Positions 10,405 through 23,589 of a stretch of DNA of 64,000 nucleotides are shown one piece after another. Origin of the DNA: Bryopsis sp. KO-2023 (lineage: Eukaryota > Chlorophyta > Ulvophyceae > Bryopsidales > Bryopsidaceae); contig BSYQ01000003.1 of NCBI GenBank assembly GCA_030272585.1, positions 1,736,001 to 1,800,000 on the forward strand, given 5' to 3'. Under the pieces are notes generated by a model, which did no database searches, was not told the origin of the DNA, and saw nothing but the letters and a program-made list of their open reading frames with translations. A program made the position numbers and the translations under genes. Position 1 is the stretch's first letter. Each line of letters begins with the position of its first letter.

Positions 10405-12268
10405 ATGGGGTGGTTGGATGCGCTCATCAACTGGCTAAGGAGGTACGGCAAATATGCTTCTCTTTTCCGTTGTTTTGCTCCTTTTTTTTGCTTCATTTTG
10501 GACTCCCCCCTTGAAACGCCACTCTCAGCACAGCCTCGTGCACGCGCTGTCGTCGTCCATGCTTTCTACCCGAATCATAAACTGGGATGAGAAATTAATG
10601 GCCTTTCTTGTTGACATTCGTTGGCACTCTGGGAAGAGACGCTGTCGCCAAGCGTGTCGTCATTCACGTTGTCGCCCATCTAACCGATTTCCGGGCGCAG
10701 TATCTAGATCTTGTTCCAACCGGGTTATAATCGCGCGCAAAATCTGACGGTAGGGGTAACCAGTTATGTTGCGTTGCTCTGTCCCAGGCTCTTCCTCCGA
10801 AAAGAGATGGAGCTGTCCTTGATCGGGTTGCAAAACGCTGGAAAAACCTCCCTTGTCGACGTCCTATCAAGTGGAGATTTCAAAGAAGATATGATTCCAA
10901 CTGTGAGCTACCCTGCTCCTGCTCTTCTTGCGTAAACAAAAAAACATAAAAAAAAAGGAAAAAAAGGAAAAAAAATATATGTATTTTATTATACACATGC
11001 ACTTTGCCAAGGTTTTCTTCCCTTAAATATGTAGCTTCCTTTCTTTTTGTTTCCTGGAAAGGATCAGCTACAGGACTGTAATAGGGATGAGTAATTCTTG
11101 CCATTTTTTTTTAAATTAATTAATTTTTTTTTTGGGGGGGGGGACAAGAAAGCCTCTTTGTTATTTTTCTTTCCCTTGTCAACCTTTTGTTGTGGTGGTT
11201 GTTTATTCCAGGTTGGATTCAACATGCGAAAAGTCTCCAAAGGAGGAGTCGTGATTAAACTCTGGGATTTGGGCGGACAGGTAAAAACAAACAAATAAAT
11301 CTAGATTCCTTTTTTTTTAACTTGCATCCCCAGCCGCAAACCATCAATTGGAAGCCAGGTTTTTTTTCCAGCTGTGCTTTATGCCTCGAGGGCAACCGGA
11401 TCACATCTAATCTGCTTTAATTTCTTAAAGAAAGCTAACCACTTGGAAGGCGATGAGCAAAGCCCTTCGTTGCTGCAAAAGCAAAAAATGCTTCGGAGCA
11501 ACCATCCTACGTACAGTAACCACATAGTTACCCCTGATCGATCCATCTCTCAAATTGAACATGGAAAAAAACGCATGGCTGATGCTAGACTTTTGTCTGG
11601 GCTGTCGGTTAGCCTCGATTCCGGGGCATGTGGGAGCGCTACTGCAGGGGGGTGCAAGCCATTGTGTTTGTGGTGGATGCTGCGGACACAGACAGCATCG
11701 ACGATGCCACCAGAGAGTTGCACGCTTTGCTGGAAAGGCCCTCATTGACAAATATTCCGGTTTTGGTCGTGGGGAACAAAATCGACATCAATGATGCCAT
11801 GGGCACTGAGGAGTTGATCGGCAGAATGAATCTCAAGGTATTTTCGAGAGAAGTATTATTTTCTAATTTAAGTTCACTTTTTTTCCCCTTTTTTTTTTTT
11901 TTTTTTTTGGGGGGGGGGGGGATATATATGAATAAGGGGTGAATATTCTTAGCAGAATTGCCCCCTCGATTCGATGGCGCAACTGGCTTGGTAGTGGAGC
12001 CCCGAAAACCCTCTGGGATGGTTTTTTGTTTTGTATTTAATATAGATCCATGGATATGGAACGTGTTTTTTCGTTTTTTCTCTATTATTTTTCTCTTCTC
12101 TTCCAAGTTGAAATGTGATGTTAGAAAGCAAGCGTTTCAATCGCTGATTGGCTCTGTGTGTGTGAGCAGGGATTGGGTTCTCGAGAAGTGGCTGTGTACA
12201 GCATTTCTTGTAAAAAGAAGACGAATGTCCATTTGGTTCTGGAATGGCTGACTAAGCATGCCAAGTGA
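10405..12268 (+). CDS. ARL8: ARL8 small GTPase
   Basis: Five exons (10405-10442, 10788-10902, 11212-11280, 11613-11837, 12170-12268) encode 181 aa. The first exon encodes only the amphipathic N-terminal helix ([13 protein letters not shown]). The motifs are P-loop GLQNAGKTS (26-34), switch I around DMIPTVGFN, DLGGQ (70-74) and NKID (129-132). The end EWLTKHAK is typical of ARL8. ARL8 proteins act on late endosomes/lysosomes or vacuoles and recruit motor adaptors; plant ARL8 also supports tobamovirus replication. The N-terminal helix, rather than ordinary myristoylation, is thought to mediate membrane binding. The gene is divergent from the SNAPC3-like gene. Confidence 0.95.
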
Positions 12269-13576
12269 GAGAGGAAAACCTCTAGGGGACATGGATTAGA
12301 CCCTTTTCTCTTTTTTTTTTTTCCCCTCCTCCCATGAAACCACCTGGTTCTGCCCATGTTTGGAAGAAAGAAAAAGGGAGGGGGGGGGAGGGAATTGCAG
12401 TGCTTTTATTCCCATTCCCTCTCTTGTTTTAGTTTCGAGCGAAAAGTTCACTCTGATCGTTTTCCATTCTTTTTTTTTTTTCATTTTTTGATGTCCTGTG
12501 GGTTTGCTGAGTGTATGAGAGTTCAAAAAAGGGAAAGAAAAAAAATCAGATGGCATAAAGAGAGAATTCAAAAAGCCAAGGGTATGGTACTGTAAACAGA
12601 AGTGGGCATCGAAAAAAAGAACAAAAAACAAGGGCAACCCGGGGGCAAAAAAAAAAGAAGAAGAGGTTCAGGTTCAGGTAAAGGAAATTGTGGCAGGGGT
12701 GTTATGATGTGAAGAAGCAAATTCAAAAAAGAGAAAAAACAGAAAAAATCTCAATCAACGAAGGAAGGGCAAAAGCAAATGCAATATGGGGGGTGCTTAT
12801 CGATAAAGTGACTTTTTCGGGCAACAGAAAGGAAGAAGAGGGGGGAAAAGGGAGGGATGGGGGGAGGGGACAGTTTTAAATCAGTTTTATTATGTTATAT
12901 TTTTGGGATGATGATGAAATTCTCAGCATCTATTTGGATGAGAAGCACGAGGTACGGATTTGGAAAAAAAAAAAAAAAGGGTAGCTTTAATGGATCATAT
13001 CAAGTTTACTCGAGGCAGTGTCAGAAATTCGCAAGTTGATGAGAGTGTGGGCTCTTTTTTTTTCCCCCTTTAAAAACTAGACAGCGATCCTTGCATGTCG
13101 GTGGTGGTGCTTGTGGGTTTTGTTTTTCGGTTTAATCTGACGATGCCTGAATTCGTTAGAAGCACTGATCATCGACCAAACCTTCCCCTGTTTTTGTGCA
13201 TTCTCCGGCTGGTGAGCATATGCTGAGCATTTCAAATTTGTAATGGAAGCTGAAATGACCTGGGGGAATTGATTTGAACAAAAGCAGCCACGATGAATAA
13301 CCTGGGCGTCCCATTTCAAAGAGAAATCCCATTGACATATACACATATATATATATAGCCTTTCAATGTCAATCCCTTCCATGTGTTTTCGATGCGCGCA
13401 TTTTTTACCCACAACGTAAAGAAATGTTTCTTCATTTGCGATCCAGTTTCCATCACTGTGGTTTTTTCGATGGGAAAGCCAGGCATTACCGTCCAAAGTT
13501 GTGGTGGATGCCAATTAATCCACATCGGTGACTAGAAACACGCCAAAAAAACCTTCCAACAACACCAGGCGATCGC
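12269..13576. other. Intergenic, no gene seen
   Basis: This stretch is G- and A-homopolymer-rich downstream of ARL8. A 145-codon minus-strand open frame (13077-13514) shows no family resemblance or splice context and was not called. Confidence 0.5.
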
Positions 13577-15393
13577 ATGCGGTGGATTCGGTGGTGGGCG
13601 CTGATCATCTTTGGGGCTGCATCCACGGTAAGTCAAGCCGCCTCAACAGCCGCCGCTGTGTCACCAAGCACAAGTGATTTGACGGCGGGATTCGATCTTC
13701 TTTTTCCTGATGGCGCCTCCCGATGGCTTCCATACGGAACGCGTATTTGAGCGTTGAAATCGCAGGCTTTTTGGCTCGCGAGAAATGGCGAGCGGGACGT
13801 TCGTGCATGCACCCAACTGCTGGACGATCGATGGGCCCATGTGTTGTTTTCGTCACGCTCGTTACATCAACGTTGAATGCCTCAACTCTTAAAGGCATTT
13901 CTAAAGGGAGCGGAGCCACTGATCGAATGAGAGTTTTGGACATTGCTATGGGTTTACCACAGAAATCAAAACGGATCGATGCCTTTAATGTTCAAGTAGA
14001 TGTGGATTTTGAATCGATGTGAATGATTGTGCTAGATTTTCACTGGATGGTGGCAACTGGATGTTTTGGAAGCTTTCCAAAACACCACACCAGATCCTTT
14101 GCTGAATGGCCGTTTCGTCGACCCATCGATCCCCGGCCTGCTGAAATCCATCGCAAAAGATGGGGAAATCATAATGATGGCTGCCACTGGGGGCTACACA
14201 GGTTTCGTGATGAACGCCATTTGCTATTTGAGGCGATTGGGCGTTTCGCACTTTGTGGTGCTAGCATTGGACGGGGCTGTTTGGGAATTTTGCAAGGAGA
14301 AGAAGCTGGGTGTGGTGAGGGCTTCCTCCCTGGGCATTCAGAAGCGATATGGAGCGATGGCACCTTCGCTGAGGTCCAAAGAGTTCAATTTGATCGCCAG
14401 GGAGAAGCATGCCGGAGTGCTGGCATGCCTACTGAATGGCCTAAATGTGGGTCCTTTGAAAAAGTTGATTAACTGGCAATAGAATTGATCGTTTTGCCAC
14501 TCGGTTGCAGATTGACTGGGCTTTCCTCCAACATGTACATGTTTTACTGTGAAAATCACCCAAAATGCTCAGAACAGGGTTGGTATTATTCAAAGATTTA
14601 CTTTAAAAAAGAACAAGTTCCTTTAAAAAAACACGATATTATTTGAACGATATGAACTATGCTTTGGTGTCGCCAGTAATACTCAATGTCAGTTTTCTGG
14701 ATTTTGTTGAAATGTGAAATGTTACAGTCATCTTTCTGGGATTTTATTCCAGAAAATAAAGTGAACAAAAAATATATATTTGGAATCCCTTTTTTTGATT
14801 TCAATTTTTCAATTTTTTTTTCTTCACAGGTTCTGTTGTTAGATGTCGATGTGGTTCTCCTACGTGATCCATACGAGGAAATTTGGCCCTTGTCCAAGCA
14901 CCACGATTTCGTTTTCCAGAGTGACGCCAAGCTGGAAGATGCCCCCAACTTCTACATGAATTCCGGGTTCTATTACGCAACCCCCTCTCTGGGGTCCTCA
15001 TTAGTCATCGCACACGTGCTGGAAGACACCCATGATGGTCAAAATCAAGAACAAACGGTGCTCCACCTCCTCCTGTGTGGATCCAGCAACTCGAATGCGG
15101 TCGATCAATGGGAGTGCAAGAACACAGCTTTGAACGCGTCATCCACCGTTCTGGACAGGAAGAAATTCACCAACGGACATGCAGTCACGAGAGCTCCAGG
15201 ATCGGCGGCTGTTTTGTCATGGGATCCTTATTCGATTCATTTCAATTGGTTGGAGGGGAAAAGAAACAAGATTCAGGTCATGCAAGCCCTGGGCATGTGG
15301 TTGGTCGATGACAAGAACGAATGCATCAGGGAGTTTCACATGGAGCGCTCGAAAGAGTTGGCTGTTGAGTTTGACCGGCTCCTTGGACTATAG
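13577..15393 (+). CDS. Type II membrane glycosyltransferase (nucleotide-diphospho-sugar transferase family)
   Basis: Three exons (13577-13627, 14036-14446, 14830-15393), all with phase-0 junctions, encode 341 aa. Residues about 4-23 form a signal anchor (WWALIIFGAASTIFTGWW) typical of Golgi type II enzymes. The core has a KDGEIIMMAATGGYTGFVMN strand-turn, then VLLLDVDVVLLRDPY with the metal/nucleotide-sugar binding DxD at 159-161, then NFYMNSGFYYATPS. This is the layout of the PF03407 fold found in plant GT77-type arabinosyl- and xylosyltransferases and in algal relatives. The donor sugar and acceptor cannot be read from the sequence. A cell-wall or glycoprotein-glycan role is the likely inference. 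Confidence 0.88.
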
Positions 15394-15954
15394 CACAGGT
15401 TTTTGATGTTGATAGAATGTGTAAAATACTGTGGGTTAGGGAAGGAGGATTTGTACTTTTCAACAGTTTTCTTTTCATGCTCCTCACAAATCAAGCAGGG
15501 AGCCCCATTGTTCCATTCACATTATCAATTCCTCTTTTCACATCAATTTGAGGGATTGCTCCACGTCGAAATAAAAAGTAAGCTGTATGTGGTAGGCTAG
15601 TGCTTCATTTTATGGAAAAAAGGTTAGGAATTGGTGGGCCCCCAATGCTGCTCTTTCACACACACTAGAAATTATTTTTTTTGTTGTTGATGTGGTTGCA
15701 ACAGAAGCTACTCATTCAATCAGCCAATATTTCAATCAATATACTTTATCCTGGCGAAAATCATTTGATCTGGACGCTCCTCACTGTTCCATCCGTTCAG
15801 GCCGAATTTGAAACAGCAATGTGAATTGAGCCCCCTGGAGTTCTGCGAATGTAGTATTGATTGATTGAATTTGCATGGCACATACAGACTGTCCACATCA
15901 TCTCGCAAAACGATCCCACACACAGCCCTCCCTCATTTCCTTCGGTTCGAAATC
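15394..15954. other. Intergenic between glycosyltransferase and LSM6
   Basis: These 561 bp hold the 3' end of the upstream gene and the promoter of LSM6. No gene is seen. Confidence 0.5.
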
Positions 15955-17158
15955 ATGAGCGATCAATCGGACACCAAGAAGTCGCCGGTCGCCACGGGCG
16001 CTTCTCCCACCACCTTTTTGAAAGCTATCAAAGGGAAGCCCGTGGTCGTGAAACTCAACTCAGGGGTGGAATATCGAGGTAAAAAAAAGAACAAAAAGAA
16101 AGCCCCCCAAAAACAAAGGATTTCCCTCTCGTCGTCCTCCTCAAGAAAATGAGCTTTCAAGAAAACACAGTAGAAATCGTAAGTCTGTCAGGTTTGTAGA
16201 TTCATGTCAATTTTTGCATGGGGGCATATTTTCACATCAAGAAATGCATCGTGGAAGTTGTTTGTGCCTGTTTCAACAGGGGTTCTTGCATGTCTGGATG
16301 GCTATATGAATATTGCGATGGAGCAAACAGAGGTATAGACAGCAAAAGCAATCGATCCAAAACGATGTCCCCCCATTAAGAAGGCTGGACAATCCACTTA
16401 TGTAATAATAATATAAATCCCATTCCAGGTCTTCAGACTTATGTCAGTTTCTTGATCGTGGTGGTCAATGAAATGACCTATCAATCTATTGAGATGTGTT
16501 TTTATGAGGCTGATGATTGATGGTGGATGCAATATTCTGAATAGATCTTGGTGCAAATGGATGACTGATGCATGCATGAATGAATAAAACAATCAATTGA
16601 TCATCAGAGGATTTGGATGTCCCCCTAGAGATGTGTGTTTGATCTGGACTGAAAATGAAAATGAAGAAAGTGCATGAATATATATTATATATTTTTATAT
16701 TAATATTAATATAATATAATATAATATAATTAATTTTATGGATTGAAAGAAAGTGTGTGGGGGGTGTTTTTGCCAGGAATATGTGACGGGGCAATTGAAA
16801 TGTAAATATGGCGATTGCTTCATTCGAGGGAACAATGGTAAGAGTGGATGTATGGTAGAAAAAAATAATAAAGCAAAAATTTGTCTGCAAGAATGATGAA
16901 AACGTTTGGAAAAGAGTGAGATGCACAAGAGAAAATGGTAACAGAACGCTGTCAGAATTTGCGATAATGCTGAAGACGCTGTCAGAATTTGCAACATTTG
17001 CTGATTTATTTGTTGGTTGGTTTGCTGACTTGTGTGCAATAAGTACTGACACCACCATGCATTTAGATACAGCAAGAGTTCTGGACTGTTGCATGTTTTT
17101 TTTTGTGATCTGTGGTGTGTGTTTTGCAGTTTTGTACATCAGCGCATTGAAGAAATGA
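15955..17158 (+). CDS. LSM6: U6 snRNA-associated Sm-like protein LSM6
   Basis: Four exons (15955-16078, 16280-16332, 16777-16837, 17130-17158) encode 88 aa. The Sm1 motif reads KGKPVVVKLNSGVEYRGVL...DGYMNIAMEQTEEYV, and the Sm2 motif reads KYGDCFIRGNNVLYIS; both are characteristic of LSM6. In other eukaryotes LSM6 sits in the LSM2-8 ring on the U6 snRNA 3' end and in the LSM1-7 ring that promotes mRNA decapping. The short Ser/Ala-rich N-terminal tail makes it slightly longer than the human protein (80 aa). Intron 3 contains a long AT-rich tract at about 16678-16740. Confidence 0.96.
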
Positions 17159-17463
17159 GAGCGTCTTGACAATGTATTGGCAAATAGAATTTAGTGGGAC
17201 TTCAAGAGTGAGGCAGAGCTGGTTTTTCTTTGCTTTCAATCTCAAAGGGAATAGGGTGTTAAACGATAGATCGTGGGGACGTGTTCGTTCGGGGGGGTGT
17301 CGTGGGGGTTTCTTGCTTCGCTTGTAACCTGGTTGCTTGTTCGAAAGCCATCACATGTGCACTAATGAGACTCCACAATTCATCATCACTTCGAGGTTGG
17401 GTGTGTTGCAGTTAATCCCCTCAGAAAGGTTGACCAACACTCCCCCTACACCCAAAAATTATC

Positions 17464-17820
17464 ATGCAGAACATGTGTGAAAAAAATATGAACAGGGATG
17501 TGAAGGAGAAAATGCCACCCTTCTGGACCATGGCAACTGACAATGAGATATTGCATGAGTGGTTGTCGCACCCAGATCAAACAATCATCGAAATGTTCAA
17601 AAAAGGAAAGGGAGCCAAAACCTTGCCAGAGTTTATTTCAGTTTATTCTATTCCCACTTGTTGCTTGTTTTCTTTTCTCGAGACGCCATTTGGCGATGCA
17701 TCGATGCACCGAACGAAGTTTGAACCAGACGTCCAACCATTTTTAATATCTTTTCTACCTATGGCTGTCGGCGAAGAATGTATCGTGAAGTCAATGCAGA
17801 ATATGGTTGGCAACAACTGA
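17464..17820 (+). CDS. Hypothetical open frame, 118 codons
   Basis: This is an uninterrupted ATG-to-stop frame between LSM6 and the secreted Cys-rich gene. The product would start MQNMCEKNMN, is moderately charged and has no signal peptide or recognisable domain. It could be chance, a 5' exon of something else, or a small lineage-specific gene. A neighbouring stretch at 17159-17463 holds nothing recognisable. Confidence 0.2.
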   Translation: MQNMCEKNMNRDVKEKMPPFWTMATDNEILHEWLSHPDQTIIEMFKKGKGAKTLPEFISVYSIPTCCLFSFLETPFGDASMHRTKFEPDVQPFLISFLPMAVGEECIVKSMQNMVGNN

Positions 17821-17937
17821 AAATGTACATGCACATAAAGAATGTGCGCTTTTGAAACCGAATGGACAGGCTCTAATATTCACTGGGTTAACTTGACAAG
17901 CACGGACTCTTCGGTCAACTTTAAGTTCTCAGCGAAA

Positions 17938-19633
17938 ATGGGTCGGACAACGATGTTTTTCCTTGTCTTGACAATATTGTGCATTACCACCCAAGGTGAG
18001 ACAGCACAACCCCTGTTTTCTGGGCAGTTTGTCCTCCACAAAACGAATATCGACTGTTTCTGCTCACGTGGCCTTGCCGTCAACAGGACGTGTGTTTGGC
18101 ACGCTCAACTTGTCAGCCGCCGCCACTGCCGACACCAGTTCTAGCTCTTCGAGCTTTTCGTCGACGTCCGGCTCCGGCACGACATCTTCAACCTCCTCCA
18201 GTGGGGCCCATGCAAGCGCGTCAGCTTTTTCCTTCGCAGATGGATCCGAGGGGGAGCAACCCACAGTTGCAGAGGTGACAAGTGTTTTTTCCCCTCTATC
18301 CCGGATTTCGTCTTTCTTTATAAAGCCTTGTGGGGTTTGGGGACCAAAACCACTGTTGTACAAGCAAGAGAGTGAAAAAGCCTGTTGTGTGAACATGGAC
18401 CAGGCGACGTCCACCTCAACTGGTCCTGGAGCAGAATCTGAAGCCGTCAGCGTTGCAAGGGATGGCGCCACTGTGAAAACTGAATCCAATGCGATCTCGG
18501 AGGGCGAAGGAGATGTGAAGGTCTCCACCGTGGCCGAAGGAGAAGGTGCAACGCTCGCTCACTTTCGTCAAGAAAAGAAATATAGAAATCAACGTTCTCG
18601 GCATGCCGAAAACACTCGAACCCTCGAGCTGAATCCTACACAATTCTGCTGTAATTTGTCCTTTTGGCCCAAACTGACTTAAAACCTGGTTTGCGCAGGC
18701 CCATACACGGTTATCGAGAAGGAGAATACAGTGGTCGGCATCGACAACGGGTCCATCGCTGTCGAGCTCTTTGTACAGAAACTTAAAGACGGCGTGAACC
18801 CTCTGCTGGCGGCGCAAGGTAAACGACCTGCTCTCACGTACTTTCCCCTTGTAAAAAAGAACAGCAAGTTCTGTTGATGTGGTCGGTAGCTTGGGCTGTC
18901 GACTGGAATTCTCTTCCCCAGTTGACGTGGGGAAGAACGCCTTCTAGCAAGCTCTTTTTCTTTGAACTTCAGAATTGATCGCGATGCTGCAAAACTCGGA
19001 GTCGACAGTGGTTACGGACGGGCTCGCCATAGCTCTTGAGCAGGAGGGAGACATTTCGCAAGTTTTCACCATTGCTGTGGAAGGTCTTCTGGACAAGCAG
19101 GGCTGTGAAGAATTCAAGAAACCATTCCAAGGTGCGATACGCTTCCGTTGGTCCCGACCTCCATCGTTCGCCCTGCTGACGCTTTGACGCTTTTTGTGTG
19201 CTATCTCTCATCAGGTGAACTTTCGCGATTCCTCGCCGTCAGTGTTTTGTCGTCGAAGATAGAATTTTGCTTATTTCCGGCTTGCAAACGCATTGAGTCT
19301 GCCGAGTCGTGTTGCGGCGCCGCTCAAAAGGAAGATCGTGTGTGCGCTTGCGGGTAGGCTTCACAGCATCATATCTTTTTTTTCTGTTTCCTTCCTTTTC
19401 ACTTGTCTTGTTGAATGCTCTTCTGTGAAACATCGTTGTGCGTCCCCCCCCCCGTTGCGAAATCTCCAAATTATTTGACCCTTGCTGGCGATTGAATCTA
19501 ATCCAACATGTTCGTTTGGCGCAGAGAATATGGATGCCAGTGGAGGCAGCCATCTTTCAACGGCCCAGGCAAGCCTTTCTTCTGGGAATGTGACAATTGC
19601 AGCGAGGATCTGTCTTTCTGTCGGTGTTTCTGA
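17938..19633 (+). CDS. Secreted Ser/Ala-rich protein with C-terminal Cys module
   Basis: Seven exons (17938-17995, 18087-18274, 18404-18545, 18699-18818, 18973-19131, 19215-19353, 19525-19633) total 915 nt and 304 aa. Residues 1 to about 19 are a clear signal peptide (MGRTTMFFLVLTILCITTQG). A Ser/Gly/Thr/Ala-rich stretch follows, then a mixed acidic and hydrophobic middle region. The end is a Cys-rich module: ESCCGAAQKEDRVCACG, CQW, WECDNC and a terminal CRCF. The Cys module and the phase-2 intron after VCACG match the larger secreted protein at 47529-51840. If the last intron is retained, translation stops immediately after CACG. The function is unknown; an extracellular matrix or scale/wall protein is an inference only. 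Confidence 0.72.
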
Positions 19634-19898
19634 GTCCACATCTCGCCAGTGGGGGAAAATTGATCCTCCCTTTATCAGGATTCTTGTGAAACTGCTTCCT
19701 GAAACCCGATGTTTTGATGTGTAATTCACTGTGAGTTGTGGGGAAAAGAAATTATCACACACAAAGCCAACCGACCTCGACCAGATTTCCAAGATTCCAC
19801 ACGGCTAGTGCCCTCCAACGAAAAAAAGAAAAAAAAAAAAAACATTAGCTGCCACCACTACACGAAGATTTCTAACCCCTTCCCCTTCCAGCAAAACC

Positions 19899-22800
19899 TC
19901 AAAATCTTTTCATTCTTTTCCTATCACCTCCGCCACGTCCCCGATCGCTTCTTTTCCCCAGACCTCGTCCCCCTCCCCGACCTCTGAACCCACTCCCACC
20001 ATCTTTATGAGGTCGTGAATCGGAGTCTCGATTTCCTCGGCCCCCTCCCCGTCTGCCTCTGTCTGCAGAGCTTGAATTTGGATTCCGCCTTCGGCGAAAT
20101 GGGGCCCTGTCTGACCTGGGTGCTTTCACACCGAAATGCTCATCTGGATCCTCGCCCACCTAATCCATCGCAAAAATTCACCATAAACCTCATTCTTGAT
20201 TCTTTCTTTCTTGTTGGTGAGCTTCTGTGGCATGTTTTGATTCTGCCTTTTGGATGGTGTTGGACAAAAGTGGATACGTTATAAAAACTTCAGGGAAATA
20301 AATACATGTTTTGATACACAGAGATGGAGAGAAGGAGCTTCCTTGTGGTTTGCACATAAGGCGGCGATAATCCAGAACATGCAGTAGAGAAGAAAAAACC
20401 ACCCCAACCATTCAGTATTATTATTATTATTATTTTTTTTCTGTTATGGAGGAGTAGGAAGATTGGTGCGCAAAAAAAAAGGACCTCGTATCATTTGAGA
20501 GGCGAAACTTCATTTTTTTTCCACAAAAGAAAAGGAACACGCGCACCTCATCCCGGTAGTATTGCTCATCGTCATCTTGGATATCTTCCATGGCTGCATT
20601 CGCTTGAGCCACCGGATTGGCCATTTTCTTCTTGAGCTTTTCTTTCTCTTTACGTTTTCGCTCGATGTTCTCCTCCTACAAAAAAAATAACAAAACGAAA
20701 CCATTGGATTCCCCCCCCCAAAAAAAAAAATTAAAGAAAGAAAGAAAGAAATTAAACTTAAAAAAGGAATAGGACCAGCACAAAGCAGATACAAACTTTA
20801 ATACAATAGACCAGAGGACTAACTTTGATACATTTTTACAATTTTTACAATTTTTGTTCAATTTTCGAAAGATACCCATATTTCCTCCGACCTGTTCTTT
20901 TTTCCTCATGGCCTTGAGCGAGGCCCTCTTTTCTCTCCTTCGCTCCGTCTCGGCGATTTCCTCCAAACTCTTCTCCTCGAATTTGTGATAAAGCACCAGG
21001 CCATCGCACATCCCTTGCTCAATTTTCACAAGCTCCAAATCCATCCTTGGTCCAAGCTTTTAAAAAAAAAAGGCAAAAAAAGTGACTATGAGTTTCATAT
21101 CCAACACCTTTTTCGATTGCTTTTTCTGTACCCTATGTCAAGACCTTCTCTGTTTTAGCGCACTCCATCTAAAACACACATATTTTCCATCCATAAAAAT
21201 GCAAATATATCTAATTATTCATGAGATTGACCGGAGCACCAAGGGAATTATTTCTATTTTTATTTTTTAAGAACTCAGCGAAAAACAAATTATTTGAAAG
21301 GGATATCCACCAGTTGAAAAAAAAGCCCATCAACATACCTCACGAAGCTTCACTTTCTGTTTCTTTCTGGATGGCCCATCGGCAATCTCGACGTCCTCTC
21401 CTTCGCTATCCTAAAATTGACAGAAAAACCTTCAAACCCCCTTATTCTCATATTTTCTAGTCAAAGCATTGAACAAAAATCCTCCTTTGCAAACCCCTAT
21501 TGCATAAGTTAAATGAAAAATTACTAAAATCAATTAGTCACCCACCCATCCCCTTTTTTTTTAACTGAGGCCTTTACAGTTCACCTCAGGCACCTCCTCA
21601 TCGTATTCGTAAGTGGCAAAGAAACGTTTTTTTCCCCCTGGTTTCTGTCTTTCGTGTTTTTTTTTGTTTTTTTTTCTATTTCAACTCACCGACCCATACC
21701 CTCCTCGAGTGATCACTTCGCTGATGTCTGTCATACCATCCAATCCTTTGGGGAGTTTTTCAAGATTCATTGCGCGTACGTTTCGATTCACCCCAGCTGA
21801 TTGCAGGCCAATCCCATATTGTCGAAACCGAATGAGATCCTCCTCTTCGTTGTAGTCCAACAAAAGCACCCTCTGATCGATCAACCCCCCAAAAAAGCAC
21901 TGTTTTAAAGGAAAAAAAAATCCAAAACATAGCTAATGGTGATGGGATGGAGTAAGAAACCAGGATGAAATTTTCCCCCCACCTTTCTTTCGTGAACATC
22001 GACTTCGTTGGGTTTGATCGAAGGGAACATTTTTTGCACCATTGTTGTGGCCAGCTTGTGGTGTTTTTCTGACGTGAATCCGGTGAGCACCACCAAGGGG
22101 GGGACATCGTACAATCCGCCACATGAAAATCTAGACGTAACATCTTTCGCCAAACTGTGGGTTACGATGCGGAACGATATCGTCGGGCCCTGCATTCACA
22201 GATTGCAAGAAAAAAAAAGAAACAAAAATTAGAGAAAAAGAGGGGAAAAGCACATTTTTTGTTTCTGTTTTTTCTTGGGGGGAATTCTGGTGATGGCTTT
22301 TTTTTGATTTGTTCTTTGCAGGAGTCCTCGATCCGAAAGTCGGAAAAAAAAATCACAAATGCTGAAGAAAAAAAGGAAGCGAAAAGCTGCAAAAAATATA
22401 TGGTCAAGGAAAGATGTAGGCAGATTCCTGTTCATTCCGTCGACGATGACCCCCCCCCAAAAAAATAAAAATATAAAATATAAATCTTGATACAGTGAAT
22501 CAATGGCCTGATGCCTAACCCTCCATTCAGTATCATACCAATTTCCACACACCCTAGCGTTAAGTCCTCTCCGTTTTCTTTTTTTTTTTTTTGTGAACAA
22601 CTTGCTTCTTTCATTTTCTTTTTTTCATTCACCTGAGGCACTTTCATCATTTTCAACCAATGCGATTTATCGGTGGAGGATAGAATCATCATGTGAGTCA
22701 CTCCGAGGGGCGAGCACACTTCCACGAAATCCTTCAAAACGTTTCGATTCGTGTCCTAATATGCCACAGAAAGAAAGGACTCCTTCAAAACCTTAAATTC

Positions 22801-23589
22801 AACTTAAATAATTTCCCGCAGAAAAACCATCGCTGTGATGCTCCATTCCTGATAATTCTCACATACCTTGAGTTTCAAGGCCGTCAATGGTCGCAATGAA
22901 TTTCGGAGATCCACTTTCAGCTTCTTCGTCGCCAGCTGAGCGAAAGAAAAAAAGCAACACAGCACCAGGGATATTAATTCAGCCGGTCAAGAAGAGGACC
23001 AAACGCAATCGAAATGCCAGAATTGCATCTGAAGCATACCCTGGCTTTCCCTCTTTGAATGACCATTGTCAAGGGGTCGGCTTTCTTGTTGGGATCAGGA
23101 ACCTGCTTTTCTCGGGCAAGGTTTCTTTGCATCCGAGTCAATTTTCCTCGCCTCTGAACACAACAAATGAGCAAAAAAAAATATGATGGGCTATTTTTGT
23201 TTTATAGTTCGACCTGTACTTCACCGGACAAGAAGAAACCAAAAAATCCAGAAAAAATCGATACAGAATCTGGCAAATTTCTGGTTATTAAGAAACTTGA
23301 GCCGATTAAGGAACAATGAAGAGCAGATTTCAACATGAAAGCAAAAAAAAAATGCACAGAAGGGGATATGTCATTCGGTCACTGTTGGGCATAGTGACAC
23401 TGGCTACTTGAGGATTGAAAGCCATGTTTGTACGTCGGACACAGGTTCTTAGTCATTTCTGTGTTCAGGAGACGAGGAACCCAGGTGCAGCCGAGCTCTT
23501 TGAGATGGGGAAAAAAAAGTGGGGAACAGCGCGAACAAAGTAAAAAAAAGGACAAACAAGTCGAACCAACTACGTACTTTTTTCGCCAT
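19899..23589 (-). CDS. PPAN: Ribosome biogenesis factor PPAN/SSF1 (Peter Pan, Brix domain)
   Basis: Eleven exons on the minus strand: 23589-23578, 23153-23040, 22935-22867, 22755-22633, 22189-21983, 21872-21690, 21644-21585, 21410-21339, 21056-20892, 20675-20547 and 20159-19899. They total 1395 nt and 464 aa, and every intron is phase 0. The first exon encodes only MAKK. Family signatures include SPLGVTHMMILSSTDKS, GPTISFRIVTHSLAKDV, RVLLLDYNEEEDLI, RELGPRMDLELVKIEQG and EYYxDEVGEDP-like acidic text. A Gly/Arg-rich RGG tail (about 395-464) follows. Yeast and animal orthologues assemble pre-60S particles in the nucleolus. The 60-bp exon 7 uses the acceptor GACAG; a nearer CAG would break the frame. 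The gene is convergent with the secreted gene at 17938-19633. Confidence 0.94.

Noticed and set aside
13077-13514. 145-codon minus-strand frame
   Set aside because: It has no family resemblance, contains an AT microsatellite, and has no supporting exons.
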